From NCBI RefSeq assembly GCF_024741135.1, contig NZ_JANSUY010000004.1, positions 124,001 through 188,000 of the forward strand: DNA of 64,000 nucleotides, given 5' to 3'. A program made the position numbers and the translations under genes. Below the pieces are notes generated by a model. It saw nothing but the letters and a program-made list of their open reading frames with translations, searched no databases and was not told the origin of the DNA. Shown in pieces: positions 7,266-15,799 of this stretch (the first letter of the stretch is position 1; the number at the start of each line of letters is the position of its first letter). Origin of the DNA: Aquiflexum gelatinilyticum (GTDB taxonomy: Bacteria; Bacteroidota; Bacteroidia; Cytophagales; Cyclobacteriaceae).

Positions 7266-9325
7266 GTTGATTCCTGAATAGATTTTTGGAGTTCCTGCAT
7301 TTTCTCCTGATGTTCTTTTTGCCAGAGCTCCATTTTTTTCTGAAATTCCTCCAACTTCACCTTATTCTCCTTTTCCCAGATTTCCATCTTCTTTTGGAAT
7401 TCTTCCATTTTAGGCTGGTTTTCTTTCTCCCAAGCCTTCATTTTTTGTTCGTACTCTTCCATTTTTGGAGCGTTGGCCTTTTCCCATTCGGCCATTTTTT
7501 TCTCAAATTCCTCTATTTTAGGTCGGTTGGCTTCCTCCCATTCTTTCATTTTCGCTTCAAATTCTTTGGCTTTTGGTTCAAATTCCTTTTCCCATGCTTC
7601 AGCCTTTTGCTGCCATTGAGCTATTCGGTCTTTGTTTTGTTCCTGCCACTTTTCCAATGCTTCTGCCCTTTTTTTATCTGCCTCTGCCCATTTGACTTCC
7701 ATCTCTGCCTTTTTCTTTTGGATTTCGGCTTTGGACATATTGGTCGTGTCGAGGTTGTATTGGTAGTTATATTTAAACTTAAAACTCTTAGTAGAATCAC
7801 CGGGGAAATACATGGCCATAGGCGCAGCCATAAACAAAGCGGAATCAGGGAAATCAAAAATCGGCGCCAAGGGTATTTCCATTACAGGAATATCACCCAT
7901 ATCAAATTCGGGAATTCCCGCCATATCAAAATCCAAAGGTGGGAAAGGAGCCATTGAAAATTCGATCGGGGGAATCGGTGCTGATTCGAAATCGAAAGGT
8001 GCTATCGAAAAGGCTTTAAAATAGGATCCTAAATCACCCAACCCTTCAAAGACTGGTTTCATATCCTTAAATACTACACCCAGATCCTTGAGCTTTTCCA
8101 TTTCCTTTTGGAACTTCTCTTTTTGCTCCGGTGTCATTTTCTCCCAATCCATTTCCATGATGACAGGACCTTTTGGAGGAACGGTGTCTTTCTGGGGATA
8201 AGCAAATTGACCTGTCCAATTGCCTTCTATCGTATTAATATTGATTTCGGTGGCCATCAAATCCTCAAAGGACTCAGTGGTAGGTTTGTCGCTTGCGCCT
8301 ACCATCAGGGTGGCGCCAAGCAAAAGTGTGATCATCATGGTCATGCTGGTTATAGTAGTTGGTTGTGAAGAGGAGGTTTTGACTCCCATTATTCTTTTGA
8401 TTCGGTTTAGTGTGGGGTTATCGCTTTTGGCAGCAGCCATGGCGATTTCCGGGGTCGGATTTTTGGCGTAGTTCAGCACATTCGCTAGTCCAAAAGCAAG
8501 GTCTTTTGGAGAAATCCCCATGCTGATCGCCAGGTCGTCACAGGCATTCTCCCGTTGTTCTTTTGCGGTTTTGTTGATCCACCAGAATATGGGATGGAAA
8601 AAGAACAACACTTCCAAGACTGATTGAATCAGATTCACGAGGTAATCGTGGCGCTTGATATGGGAGAGTTCATGGGCGATGATGGCCTCGAGCTGCAGGG
8701 GCGAAAGCTGGAAAAAAAGTGCTGTTGGAATAAGAATCACAGGTTTCCACACGCCATAAGTCATCGGCATGTCCACATGGATGCTTTTGAGAAGCTGTAC
8801 AGGCTTCGAGATTTTAAGCGATTGGAGTTGCCTTTCCAATACTTCCTCCCAATGGGATTCTACGGTCTCATGCCGTTTTTGCCGGAGATTGCGGATGTCG
8901 GCAAGCGAGGTCGCCAACCTTACCAAAAACAGCATGGCCCCCAAAAACCAAACCTGCACCAAGGTTGGAAGCCAATTTTCTATCCTTTTGGATACGATCA
9001 TCCAATCCGAAGGGGCATCGATCAGGTGATCGGAGGAAGTTTGTTGCCATTGAGCCGCATCTTCAGGATTTGCCAATGCATGAGATGGAATCATCGTGCC
9101 GGACTCCGGAATAGCATAAATAAAGGTTGCCAAAGCCAATACAGTAATCAATATAAGAGCTGAAATGCTCAGCCTGTATTTGAAAGCTGCTGACTTTTTG
9201 CCAAAAAACCTGAGCGAAAGCCAAAGTATCAGACCCACGCCTGCGATCTGCCAAAGCGCATGTACGATCATCCAACCGAGTGCGAGCAAATAGGGTTCAG
9301 CGATAAAAGTGGATAAAGTTTCCAT
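7247..9325 (-). CDS. M56 (BlaR1-type) metallopeptidase with coiled-coil repeats
   Basis: A 692-residue membrane metallopeptidase. N-terminal helices lie at ~10-40, ~50-72 and ~118-140, followed by the M56 zinc motif HELSH at 218-222 (with RHD following) and another hydrophobic segment (~228-250). Family members are BlaR1/MecR1-like sensors that cleave the BlaI/MecI repressor. Here there is no penicillin-binding sensor domain. After a further helix (~325-345) comes a proline- and acidic-rich periplasmic stretch and a highly charged coil. Residues ~566-673 form six 18-residue repeats of the type PKMEEFQKKMxxWEKEN. Translation begins in a 1-nt overlap (TAATG) with the blaI stop, so the pair is co-regulated from the operators upstream of blaI. 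The inducing signal is unknown. Confidence 0.88.
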   Translation of the reverse strand: METLSTFIAEPYLLALGWMIVHALWQIAGVGLILWLSLRFFGKKSAAFKYRLSISALILITVLALATFIYAIPESGTMIPSHALANPEDAAQWQQTSSDHLIDAPSDWMIVSKRIENWLPTLVQVWFLGAMLFLVRLATSLADIRNLRQKRHETVESHWEEVLERQLQSLKISKPVQLLKSIHVDMPMTYGVWKPVILIPTALFFQLSPLQLEAIIAHELSHIKRHDYLVNLIQSVLEVLFFFHPIFWWINKTAKEQRENACDDLAISMGISPKDLAFGLANVLNYAKNPTPEIAMAAAKSDNPTLNRIKRIMGVKTSSSQPTTITSMTMMITLLLGATLMVGASDKPTTESFEDLMATEININTIEGNWTGQFAYPQKDTVPPKGPVIMEMDWEKMTPEQKEKFQKEMEKLKDLGVVFKDMKPVFEGLGDLGSYFKAFSIAPFDFESAPIPPIEFSMAPFPPLDFDMAGIPEFDMGDIPVMEIPLAPIFDFPDSALFMAAPMAMYFPGDSTKSFKFKYNYQYNLDTTNMSKAEIQKKKAEMEVKWAEADKKRAEALEKWQEQNKDRIAQWQQKAEAWEKEFEPKAKEFEAKMKEWEEANRPKIEEFEKKMAEWEKANAPKMEEYEQKMKAWEKENQPKMEEFQKKMEIWEKENKVKLEEFQKKMELWQKEHQEKMQELQKSIQESTKKEDN

Positions 9326-9699
9326 TATTGTTCATTTTCCAATTGGTCCAAGAAAGCGCGGATTTCATCTAATTCCTCCTTGGAGGGATTGCCCTGTCCG
9401 AGAGCCTGCATCACCAGGTTTTTGGCAGAGCCGCCAAATGCTGTGGCCATAAAATTGGTCACCAGGTTTTTTTGGGTGACGGTCTCGTCTACCGCCGGAA
9501 AGTAAATGTGGGTACGGTTCTGCTCATCCCTGCGGAGTAGTCCTTTGGCATGCATGATTTGCATGGTCTTGAGGGTAGTGGTGTAGCCAGTGTCCTTGGT
9601 TTCGGTCAGTTTCTCGTGGATTTCCCTTACAGTTGCCTGCTTCATGGGCCATAGTATGGCCAAAATTTCAAGTTCGGATTCAGTTGGTTTAGCTTGCAT
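9325..9699 (-). CDS. BlaI/MecI/CopY family transcriptional repressor
   Basis: A 124-residue winged-helix repressor. The N-terminus (PTESELEILAILWP, then ATVREIHEKL and GYTTTLKTMQIMHAKGLL) is the standard BlaI winged helix, and the C-terminal helices (~85-124) should dimerise. It sits first in the blaI-blaR1 operon with a 1-nt overlap. Three 16-bp dyads TACGA-N6-TCGTA lie immediately before the ATG (9709-9778), matching the dyad type bound by this family and implying autoregulation. The M56 peptidase next door is the expected protease that inactivates it. In Bacteroidota such pairs often control functions other than beta-lactam resistance, and no beta-lactamase gene adjoins. Confidence 0.92.
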   Translation of the reverse strand: MQAKPTESELEILAILWPMKQATVREIHEKLTETKDTGYTTTLKTMQIMHAKGLLRRDEQNRTHIYFPAVDETVTQKNLVTNFMATAFGGSAKNLVMQALGQGNPSKEELDEIRAFLDQLENEQ

Positions 9700-9708
9700 A
9701 TCGGTCTA

Positions 9709-9778
9709 TACGATTACTTTCGTACAAAGTTATACGAAGAGAATCGTAAAGCAAATATTTTATACGATTTTTTTCGTA
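9709..9778. promoter_or_regulatory. Three BlaI-type operator dyads
   Basis: TACGA-N6-TCGTA occurs at 9709-9724, 9733-9748 and 9763-9778 (start spacings 24 and 30 bp), in the gap between blaI (minus) and the lipoprotein gene at 9833 (plus). All arms are perfect. Placement immediately upstream of blaI indicates autoregulation, and the divergent gene may share the control. Confidence 0.75.
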
Positions 9779-9832
9779 TAAGATCGAGAAACCTTCTAAA
9801 TCATTATATTGCATCTAAAGTTTTAATGAGAA

Positions 9833-10921
9833 ATGGGAAAATTTTATTCCATCATAATTGTTTTATTGCTTTTTTCATCCTGCATTGAACCATACAATGC
9901 TGAAGTGGATGTGCCTGACCGGGGTTTGACAGTAGAAGCTGTAATCACTACACTTCCGGGGCCACAAGAAGTCAAACTCACCAGAAATGCACCTTACGGT
10001 TTGTCATTTGTGGGTATCAACAGACCTGAAATATTGGCCAAAGTAGCGCTAAGGGACGATCTAGGTAGGACTTTTGTATTCACTGAATCGCAAGATCCAA
10101 ACCGGCCGGGGGTCTACTTTTCTGATCCCGACTTCAGTGCAGAAGTGGGCAGGACGTATAACCTTGAGTTGGAACTTTTTTCCGGCAAAAGATATATCTC
10201 CAGACCAGAAACTGTTGCAGAAGTACCAAAGGTGGATTCTCTCACTTATAAGGCAGTGAGAACAGCTACGACCAATAAGTACATCGGGGAAGTTGGCGTT
10301 CAGGTCACGGCACATTTTCAAGACCCCGAGGGCATTGAAAATTATTACCATTGGCGACCACTGAAATCCACCTTTGTATTTATCACAGAACCGGATGCAG
10401 AAGGAACAAACAATGCCCCGATAAGCTGCTGTGCCAGGTGCTTCCATACCGACATTCCCCAGCCTGCCAATGTCATCACCTATGACGACAAGGATGTGGA
10501 CGGTCTTTATCAGCGGAAAGTTGTAGCGTATGTGGTAGATGATGGTGTAAGGTTCAAGGAAACGTACAGGTTAGACTTTTTACACCTCAGCGTAAGCCAA
10601 AGGGCCCACTCATTTCTTAGACTGACCAATCAGCAACTCAGCCTGACAGGAAGTGTTTTTGATCCTCCCCCAGCCAATATCAGGGGAAATATGATCAGTT
10701 TGGATGATCCCGAAGAGCAGGTATTGGGTTATTTTTTAGCAGCTGATGCGCAGTTCATGAGGGTATATATCCACAAAGACCGGCTGGAATTTGTAAAAAC
10801 CCCTTTTTCTAAGATTTATCTTGATTGCAGGCAATACTTACGTGCCATGGATGGTTTGGGTAGAAATCCCATCATTCCGCCTTTGCTACCTGTCGATCCG
10901 CCGGATGATTGGAATCCTTGA
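9833..10921 (+). CDS. DUF4249 lipoprotein
   Basis: A 362-residue predicted outer-membrane lipoprotein. The signal peptide has the lipobox LFSSC with C17, followed by IEPYNAEVDVPDRGLTVEA and the RNAPYG segment characteristic of DUF4249 proteins. These are usually encoded beside TonB-dependent receptors in Bacteroidota, but no receptor adjoins here. The next gene (54-nt gap, same strand) is another lipoprotein with IPT and Kelch-like parts, so the two may form a surface unit. Its divergent position next to the BlaI operators raises the possibility of BlaI control. The molecular role is unknown. Confidence 0.8.
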   Translation: MGKFYSIIIVLLLFSSCIEPYNAEVDVPDRGLTVEAVITTLPGPQEVKLTRNAPYGLSFVGINRPEILAKVALRDDLGRTFVFTESQDPNRPGVYFSDPDFSAEVGRTYNLELELFSGKRYISRPETVAEVPKVDSLTYKAVRTATTNKYIGEVGVQVTAHFQDPEGIENYYHWRPLKSTFVFITEPDAEGTNNAPISCCARCFHTDIPQPANVITYDDKDVDGLYQRKVVAYVVDDGVRFKETYRLDFLHLSVSQRAHSFLRLTNQQLSLTGSVFDPPPANIRGNMISLDDPEEQVLGYFLAADAQFMRVYIHKDRLEFVKTPFSKIYLDCRQYLRAMDGLGRNPIIPPLLPVDPPDDWNP

Positions 10922-10974
10922 TCCGAAAAACAAACCCTAAAAAATTGCCTCTCTTGTCATAAATAAAATTCCAA

Positions 10975-12435
10975 TTGAAACATTTTTATCCATTTATCTT
11001 TCTGCTTTATTGCTTCTCTTTTTTCTCCTGTGAAGAAGAAGCAGAGGGTGGGTTTACTTTATTGACCGAGGAAATTGTAAATGTCAATGGAACGCGGGCG
11101 ATTATTTTGGGCAGGATTTTAGCTTTTCAAAATGTCGCCATCCAAGAACATGGGTTCCAGTTTGCATTGACTGCTGATTTTTCAGATGCTATAGATGTAA
11201 AACTGGGAGAAAGGTCCCGTCCTGGCAACTTTGTGGGAGAAACTGAATTACTCTTATTGGGGAGGGAATATTTTGTGCGGGGATTTGCCCAGACGGAATC
11301 AGGTCTGATTTATGGGAATGTACTTTCATTTTTTACCTTGGAGCCAACAGTAGAGAAGTTTTTTCCGGCAACTCAATTTGCAGGAGAAATCATCACAGTT
11401 TTCGGTAGGGGATTTGAGAGTACTTCTGAGGTATTTTTTGGCGATGCAAAAGGTCAAGTCATTGATGTGGCTTTTGGTTCACAAATCAGGGTGAGGGTAC
11501 CGCCGAGACTGGCCTCCGTATCCGTCCCTGTCAAGGTGGTTACCGGTGCCAAAGTAGCTTTTGCCGAAAGACCATTTAAATACCCAACCGGAACCTATGA
11601 ACTGCTCGATATCCGCATTGACCAGATCAGGTTTAGAAATAATATTTATTTTAAGCAAGGCAGCAGATTTTTTGTGGGTTTGGGAATAGATTTTAGGAGT
11701 AATTTCATCCCGGAAATCTATTCTTTCACACCAGGGGATAATGAATGGAAGCCAACCGGATATCCTGGTGAACCAAAAAGAAAAGCAATCTATTCGCATA
11801 CTGGTTTTTTTGGCGGCGGATACAAAGGTTTTGGGACATCAGCACCCTATTCGGAGGATTTTTGGAAATATGAAAACGGAGAATATCAGTCCATTGCTTC
11901 TCCTAATTTTAGATTTGCGGATGGACTAGGGTCTGAGGTCAGCGGAAAATTCTTGGCTATGGGTGGCCTTTTAGAAGTAGGGTCATTGGTCAGAGAATTC
12001 AATCCACTCCTAGGAAATTGGAATAACCTACCCAATCTTCCCTATGATGTCACAGGGGACATGCTGAATTTCACCTACCAAAACAAATTGTACATCATTG
12101 ACAAGGAAAAGATTTTGTGGGAACATGACCCAAGTACCGCCTCCGCAGTGGCCAAAACTGTATATCCTTCTCCTTTTATCAAAACCGTTTCGGATTTTGG
12201 AGGATTGGCAATAGTGAAAGGAGACAAGGCATACATCGGTATGTACAACAGTGTAAGAGAATTTTGGGAGCTTGACTTGAAGACATTTGAATGGGCGGCA
12301 AAAAATCCTTTCCCCGGAGAAATAAAGGCCGAGAACACCGCGATTTTTGAACATGAAGGACAGCTATACTTTTTGCGGTCACTGCAGTTTGCAGACTATA
12401 CTGAGTTTTGGAGATTTGATCCGGATGCATTCTAA
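10975..12435 (+). CDS. IPT/TIG and Kelch-like repeat lipoprotein
   Basis: A 486-residue surface lipoprotein. The start is TTG at 10975: an in-frame stop lies 15 nt upstream and the signal peptide begins at once, with lipobox FFSC (C19). Residues ~25-120 are a fibronectin-like region, ~122-205 an IPT/TIG immunoglobulin-like domain (PTVEKFFPATQFAGE..., GFESTSEVFFG), and ~240-480 contain Kelch-like beta-propeller motifs (ENGEYQSI, GLGSEVSGKFLAMGG, LDLKTFEWAAKNPFPG). The product probably faces the cell surface and binds protein or glycan. It follows the DUF4249 gene in the same orientation and is probably co-transcribed. The ligand is unknown. Confidence 0.75.
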   Translation: MKHFYPFIFLLYCFSFFSCEEEAEGGFTLLTEEIVNVNGTRAIILGRILAFQNVAIQEHGFQFALTADFSDAIDVKLGERSRPGNFVGETELLLLGREYFVRGFAQTESGLIYGNVLSFFTLEPTVEKFFPATQFAGEIITVFGRGFESTSEVFFGDAKGQVIDVAFGSQIRVRVPPRLASVSVPVKVVTGAKVAFAERPFKYPTGTYELLDIRIDQIRFRNNIYFKQGSRFFVGLGIDFRSNFIPEIYSFTPGDNEWKPTGYPGEPKRKAIYSHTGFFGGGYKGFGTSAPYSEDFWKYENGEYQSIASPNFRFADGLGSEVSGKFLAMGGLLEVGSLVREFNPLLGNWNNLPNLPYDVTGDMLNFTYQNKLYIIDKEKILWEHDPSTASAVAKTVYPSPFIKTVSDFGGLAIVKGDKAYIGMYNSVREFWELDLKTFEWAAKNPFPGEIKAENTAIFEHEGQLYFLRSLQFADYTEFWRFDPDAF

Positions 12436-12678
12436 GACACCTGAATTTTTGGGGTAAAAACTGTTGAAACTTTCCAAAATCATTGTGGCAAATGACAAGC
12501 GGATTATGATATTTTTTTAAAAAATAGGGATTGAACACACTCTCTTTTCATAATTTTTCAAAATCCTGCAGGAAAACGGATGAAGACTCTACTTTTTAAT
12601 ATTCCCCGAATGACTGAACCATACCAGGATTAAATTAGTTGTATATACATTGAATTAAACCAACAAAAATAAAATACA
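12436..12678. other. Intergenic spacer before the OYE gene
   Basis: No gene or clear terminator is seen. It must contain the promoter for the downstream alkene reductase gene, with an imperfect TATACATTG near 12645 as the only candidate -7 element. Confidence 0.3.
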
Positions 12679-13785
12679 ATGAGTACACAACCACTTTTAG
12701 AAAAATTACAATTGGGGGATCTGGAGTTGAAAAACAGGATCGTCATGGCTCCCATGACCAGAAACAGGGCAGACAATCCGGGAAATATCCCAACGGAAAT
12801 TCAGGCAACATACTATTCACAGAGAGCCTCTGCAGGATTATTGATTACAGAAGGATCACAGGTATCCAAAATCGCTGTTGGGTATATCAATACTCCGGGG
12901 ATTTATTCACAAGAACAAGTAGAAGGTTGGAAAAAAACCACAGAAGCAGTGCACGAAAAAGGCGGCGTAATTTTTATCCAACTGTGGCATGTAGGCAGAA
13001 TGTCACATCCTGATTTTCATAATGGCAATCTTCCATTGTCAGCTTCTGCCATCAATCCACATTCAAAATCCTATACTCCTGAAGGATTCAAAGAAACTGT
13101 GACTCCAAAAGCAATGACTTTAGAAGAAATCAAGCAAACAGTTCTTGACTTCAAAAATGCTGCAAAAAATGCCATGGAAGCTGGTTTTGATGGCGTGGAA
13201 ATCCACTCTTCTAATGGCTATCTTTTTCACCAATTTTTCAACGGCACTTCCAATGTAAGAACTGATCAATACGGAGGCACCATCGAAAACAAAGCAAGGA
13301 TACTGTTTGAGGTGATCGATGCAATCAAAGAAGTCATGCCTAAAAACAGGATCGGACTCAGGTTGAATCCTTCCCTGAATGGGGTTTTTGGTATGACGAT
13401 GGATGAGGAGACTATCCCGACTTTCGATTACATCATCAACAAACTCAACGAATACGATTTGGCTTACCTGCATTTATCAGAGCCGTTTACAGACGTGTCT
13501 GCCATTCCTTATGCTGAAAAAGAAATCGCAAAAAGATACAGGCCAATCTACAAAGGAACGATCATCATCAATTCCGCTTTTGACCAAGCAAAAGGCAATC
13601 AGGTGATAAAGGATGGCTTTGCGGATGCGGTAGCTTTTGGCAAGCCATTTATTTCAAATCCCGATTTGGTGGAAAGGTTCGAAAATCATGACCCCTTGGC
13701 TGAATATGACACCGCTACTTTCTATACTCCGGGAGAAAAAGGGTATACCGATTATCCTTCTTATCAGGAACAGGAGCATGTTTAA
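12679..13785 (+). CDS. Alkene reductase, old yellow enzyme family (NemA-like)
   Basis: A 368-residue FMN-dependent ene-reductase of the NemA/OYE class, reducing activated C=C bonds (enones, maleimides, nitro compounds) with NAD(P)H. Family signatures seen: NRIVMAPMTRNRAD near residue 20, FIQLWHVGRMSHP (~100), and the FMN/substrate histidine region EIHSSNGYLFHQFFN (~175-190) followed by RTDQYGG. The C-terminal phosphate-binding part is GFADAVAFGKPFISNPDLVERF. The length matches bacterial OYEs. It is a single gene ended by a strong terminator at 13791-13818 and is likely stress- or electrophile-responsive by family analogy. Confidence 0.93.
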   Translation: MSTQPLLEKLQLGDLELKNRIVMAPMTRNRADNPGNIPTEIQATYYSQRASAGLLITEGSQVSKIAVGYINTPGIYSQEQVEGWKKTTEAVHEKGGVIFIQLWHVGRMSHPDFHNGNLPLSASAINPHSKSYTPEGFKETVTPKAMTLEEIKQTVLDFKNAAKNAMEAGFDGVEIHSSNGYLFHQFFNGTSNVRTDQYGGTIENKARILFEVIDAIKEVMPKNRIGLRLNPSLNGVFGMTMDEETIPTFDYIINKLNEYDLAYLHLSEPFTDVSAIPYAEKEIAKRYRPIYKGTIIINSAFDQAKGNQVIKDGFADAVAFGKPFISNPDLVERFENHDPLAEYDTATFYTPGEKGYTDYPSYQEQEHV

Positions 13786-13790
13786 TTCAC

Positions 13791-13818
13791 AAAAAGGCCG
13801 AAATATTTCGGCCTTTTT
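13791..13818. terminator. Terminator after the OYE gene
   Basis: A perfect 28-bp palindrome with core AGGCCGAAAT/ATTTCGGCCT, an A-run on the left and a T-run on the right, begins 6 nt after the stop. The following gene's promoter-like TTACTTTG starts immediately downstream. Confidence 0.85.
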
Positions 13819-13819
13819 A

Positions 13820-13827
13820 TTACTTTG
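13820..13827 (+). promoter_or_regulatory. Candidate -7 element of the NRDE gene
   Basis: TTACTTTG (one mismatch to TAnnTTTG) lies 5 nt before the ATG at 13833, directly after the upstream terminator. This implies a leaderless or very short-leader mRNA. Confidence 0.45.
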
Positions 13828-13832
13828 CGGGC

Positions 13833-14618
13833 ATGTGTTTAATAGCTTTCAATTGGAACAACCACCCCGACTATAAATTCATCTTGGTAGCTAACAGGGA
13901 TGAGTTTTTTGAGCGGCCGACGGCCTCTATTCATCTTTGGGAGCAGGGATTCTACGCCGGAAAAGACCTCAAAGCCGGCGGGACATGGTTGGGATTACAT
14001 CCAAATGGTCGTTTTGCGACTTTGACCAATTACCGTGATCTCAAAAATGTCAAACAAAACGCAAAATCCCGTGGCGATCTGGTCAAGAATTTTTTGGAAG
14101 GGAATTCAAGTCCTTTGGAATACCTTTTGGCGATAGAAAAGGAAAAAGACCAATATGAAGGTTTCAATCTTTTGGTCGGAGAATGTGATGATTTGTTTTA
14201 TCTGTCAAATAAAAAAGAAGGAATTTACCGTTTGGAAAATGGACTTTATGGTTTGAGCAATGCGCTCCTTGAAACACCTTGGGCAAAACTCGTGAAAGCC
14301 AAAGAAAAACTACATGCCAAAATTGACCACAATGAAATAGACTTGGATGGTCTGAGGGATGTTTTGCTGTCAAGGGAAATAGAACCAGACAGGTTTTTGC
14401 CTGCAACTGGAGCGACTATAGAGCAGGAGCGATTGCTTTCTTCGCAATTTATCAACGTAGGCAATTACTACGGGACGATCAATACCACGGTCTTGCTTTG
14501 GAAGCATTCAGGTGAAGTAGAAATGAAAGAAGTCCGTTATTTTCAGGCAGAAAACCGCATTGAAGAAAACCAAGTTAGCTTTTTAATGGACCTGGTCCGC
14601 GAACAGAAAATCGGGTAA
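13833..14618 (+). CDS. NRDE (TANGO2-like) family protein
   Basis: A 261-residue protein of the NRDE/Ser-rich (TANGO2) family. Hallmarks are the mature N-terminal Cys2 (MCLIAFNW), the NRDEFFERPT motif at ~27-36, and GGTWLGL (~56). The N-terminal cysteine suggests an Ntn-hydrolase-like fold. The eukaryotic relative TANGO2 has been linked to haem/lipid handling; the bacterial role is not established. A promoter element lies only a few nucleotides upstream. Neighbours (OYE, YpdA) are redox-related but separately transcribed. Confidence 0.88.
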   Translation: MCLIAFNWNNHPDYKFILVANRDEFFERPTASIHLWEQGFYAGKDLKAGGTWLGLHPNGRFATLTNYRDLKNVKQNAKSRGDLVKNFLEGNSSPLEYLLAIEKEKDQYEGFNLLVGECDDLFYLSNKKEGIYRLENGLYGLSNALLETPWAKLVKAKEKLHAKIDHNEIDLDGLRDVLLSREIEPDRFLPATGATIEQERLLSSQFINVGNYYGTINTTVLLWKHSGEVEMKEVRYFQAENRIEENQVSFLMDLVREQKIG

Positions 14619-14710
14619 TGTTGTTGACATACGGACGGGAGGTTTATTGACAACCTTATATTCCGTTCTAAACTTTCACTACCTGTTACTACCTATTAAA
14701 TCTTTTTGAA

Positions 14711-15679
14711 ATGGAAATATTGGATGTGTTTATTGTCGGTGGTGGACCGATAGGATTGGCCTGTGGGATAGAATGCGAGAAAGCCGGTCTCAACTATATC
14801 ATCGTCGAAAAAGGGGTTTTGACCAACTCCCTCTTCAATTACCCGCTCAACATGACTTTTTTTTCGACTTCCGAAAAACTCGAAATGGGCGGCATTCCCT
14901 TTATGTCCATCGCGCACAAACCTACAAGGACAGAAGCGTTGGAGTATTACCGCAGGGTAGCCAAAACTTGGAAACTGAAAATCAACTTGTACGAGGAAGT
15001 CAAAACTGTGTCCAAAGCAGAGGCTGTATTTGAAATCACTACCTCCAAGGCAAAATACCATACCAAAAACATCATCCTGTCTACGGGTTTTTATGACCTC
15101 CCAAACCTGATGAATGTTCCCGGTGAGGACTTACCAAAAGTGACGCATTACTACAAAGAACCTTGGCCCTACATCGGTCAGAAAATTGTGGTAGTTGGCG
15201 GAGCAAATTCTGCCGTAGATGTCGCCCTCGAAACATGGAGAAAAGGTGCCGAAGTAACCATGGTGCTGAAGGACGAAGGCATAGATTCCAATGTCAAATA
15301 TTGGATCAAGCCGGATATCGAAAACCGGATCAAAGAAGGTTCGATCAAGGCTTTTAACCACTCAACAGTCAAAGAAATCCGTGAAAAGGAAGTTGTGCTG
15401 AACACCCCTGAAGGAGAAGTAACGGTCGAAAACGACTTTGTCTTGGCGATGACAGGGTACAGGCCAAACTTTGCACTCTTGGATCAATTGGGTGTGAATC
15501 TCAGCTTGGACGAAAAGCGCCAACCCTGCTATGACCAAGCGAATCAGGAATCCAATGTGAAGGGCGTCTACTTAGCAGGCGTGGTCTGCGGTGGACTCAA
15601 TACAAGGGAATTTTTTATAGAAAACTCCATCGTCCATGCCGAGCATATCGTGAAGGATATTGTGGGGAAGAAAAAATAA
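14711..15679 (+). CDS. ypdA: YpdA-type bacillithiol disulfide reductase
   Basis: A 322-residue FAD/NAD(P)H flavoprotein of the YpdA family, which reduces oxidised bacillithiol (BSSB). The FAD-binding motif GGGPIGLACG lies at ~10-19, the NAD(P)-binding VVGGANSAVDVALE at ~160-173, and the C-terminal FAD part LAGVVCGG at ~290. The segment YPLNMTFFSTSEKLEMGGIPF is family-typical. The bacillithiol link is supported by a bshA gene (19876-21033) in the same window. The function follows from family knowledge; it could in principle be another thioredoxin-reductase-like enzyme. Confidence 0.85.
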   Translation: MEILDVFIVGGGPIGLACGIECEKAGLNYIIVEKGVLTNSLFNYPLNMTFFSTSEKLEMGGIPFMSIAHKPTRTEALEYYRRVAKTWKLKINLYEEVKTVSKAEAVFEITTSKAKYHTKNIILSTGFYDLPNLMNVPGEDLPKVTHYYKEPWPYIGQKIVVVGGANSAVDVALETWRKGAEVTMVLKDEGIDSNVKYWIKPDIENRIKEGSIKAFNHSTVKEIREKEVVLNTPEGEVTVENDFVLAMTGYRPNFALLDQLGVNLSLDEKRQPCYDQANQESNVKGVYLAGVVCGGLNTREFFIENSIVHAEHIVKDIVGKKK

Positions 15680-15787
15680 TGAAGGATTAATAATGATGAA
15701 TGAATCGTCGAAAATTGAATATTTAGACCTGAGACGGCCTCTTAACCTTAATTCCTTTTAACCTACCAAATTAAAACCTTTTCCTTC

Positions 15788-15795
15788 TATCTTTG
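15788..15795 (+). promoter_or_regulatory. TAnnTTTG promoter element of the ABC-F gene
   Basis: TATCTTTG fits the Bacteroidota -7 consensus exactly and is followed after 4 nt (CGGC) by the ATG at 15800, suggesting a leaderless transcript. No convincing -33 TTG is visible. Confidence 0.6.
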
Positions 15796-15799
15796 CGGC

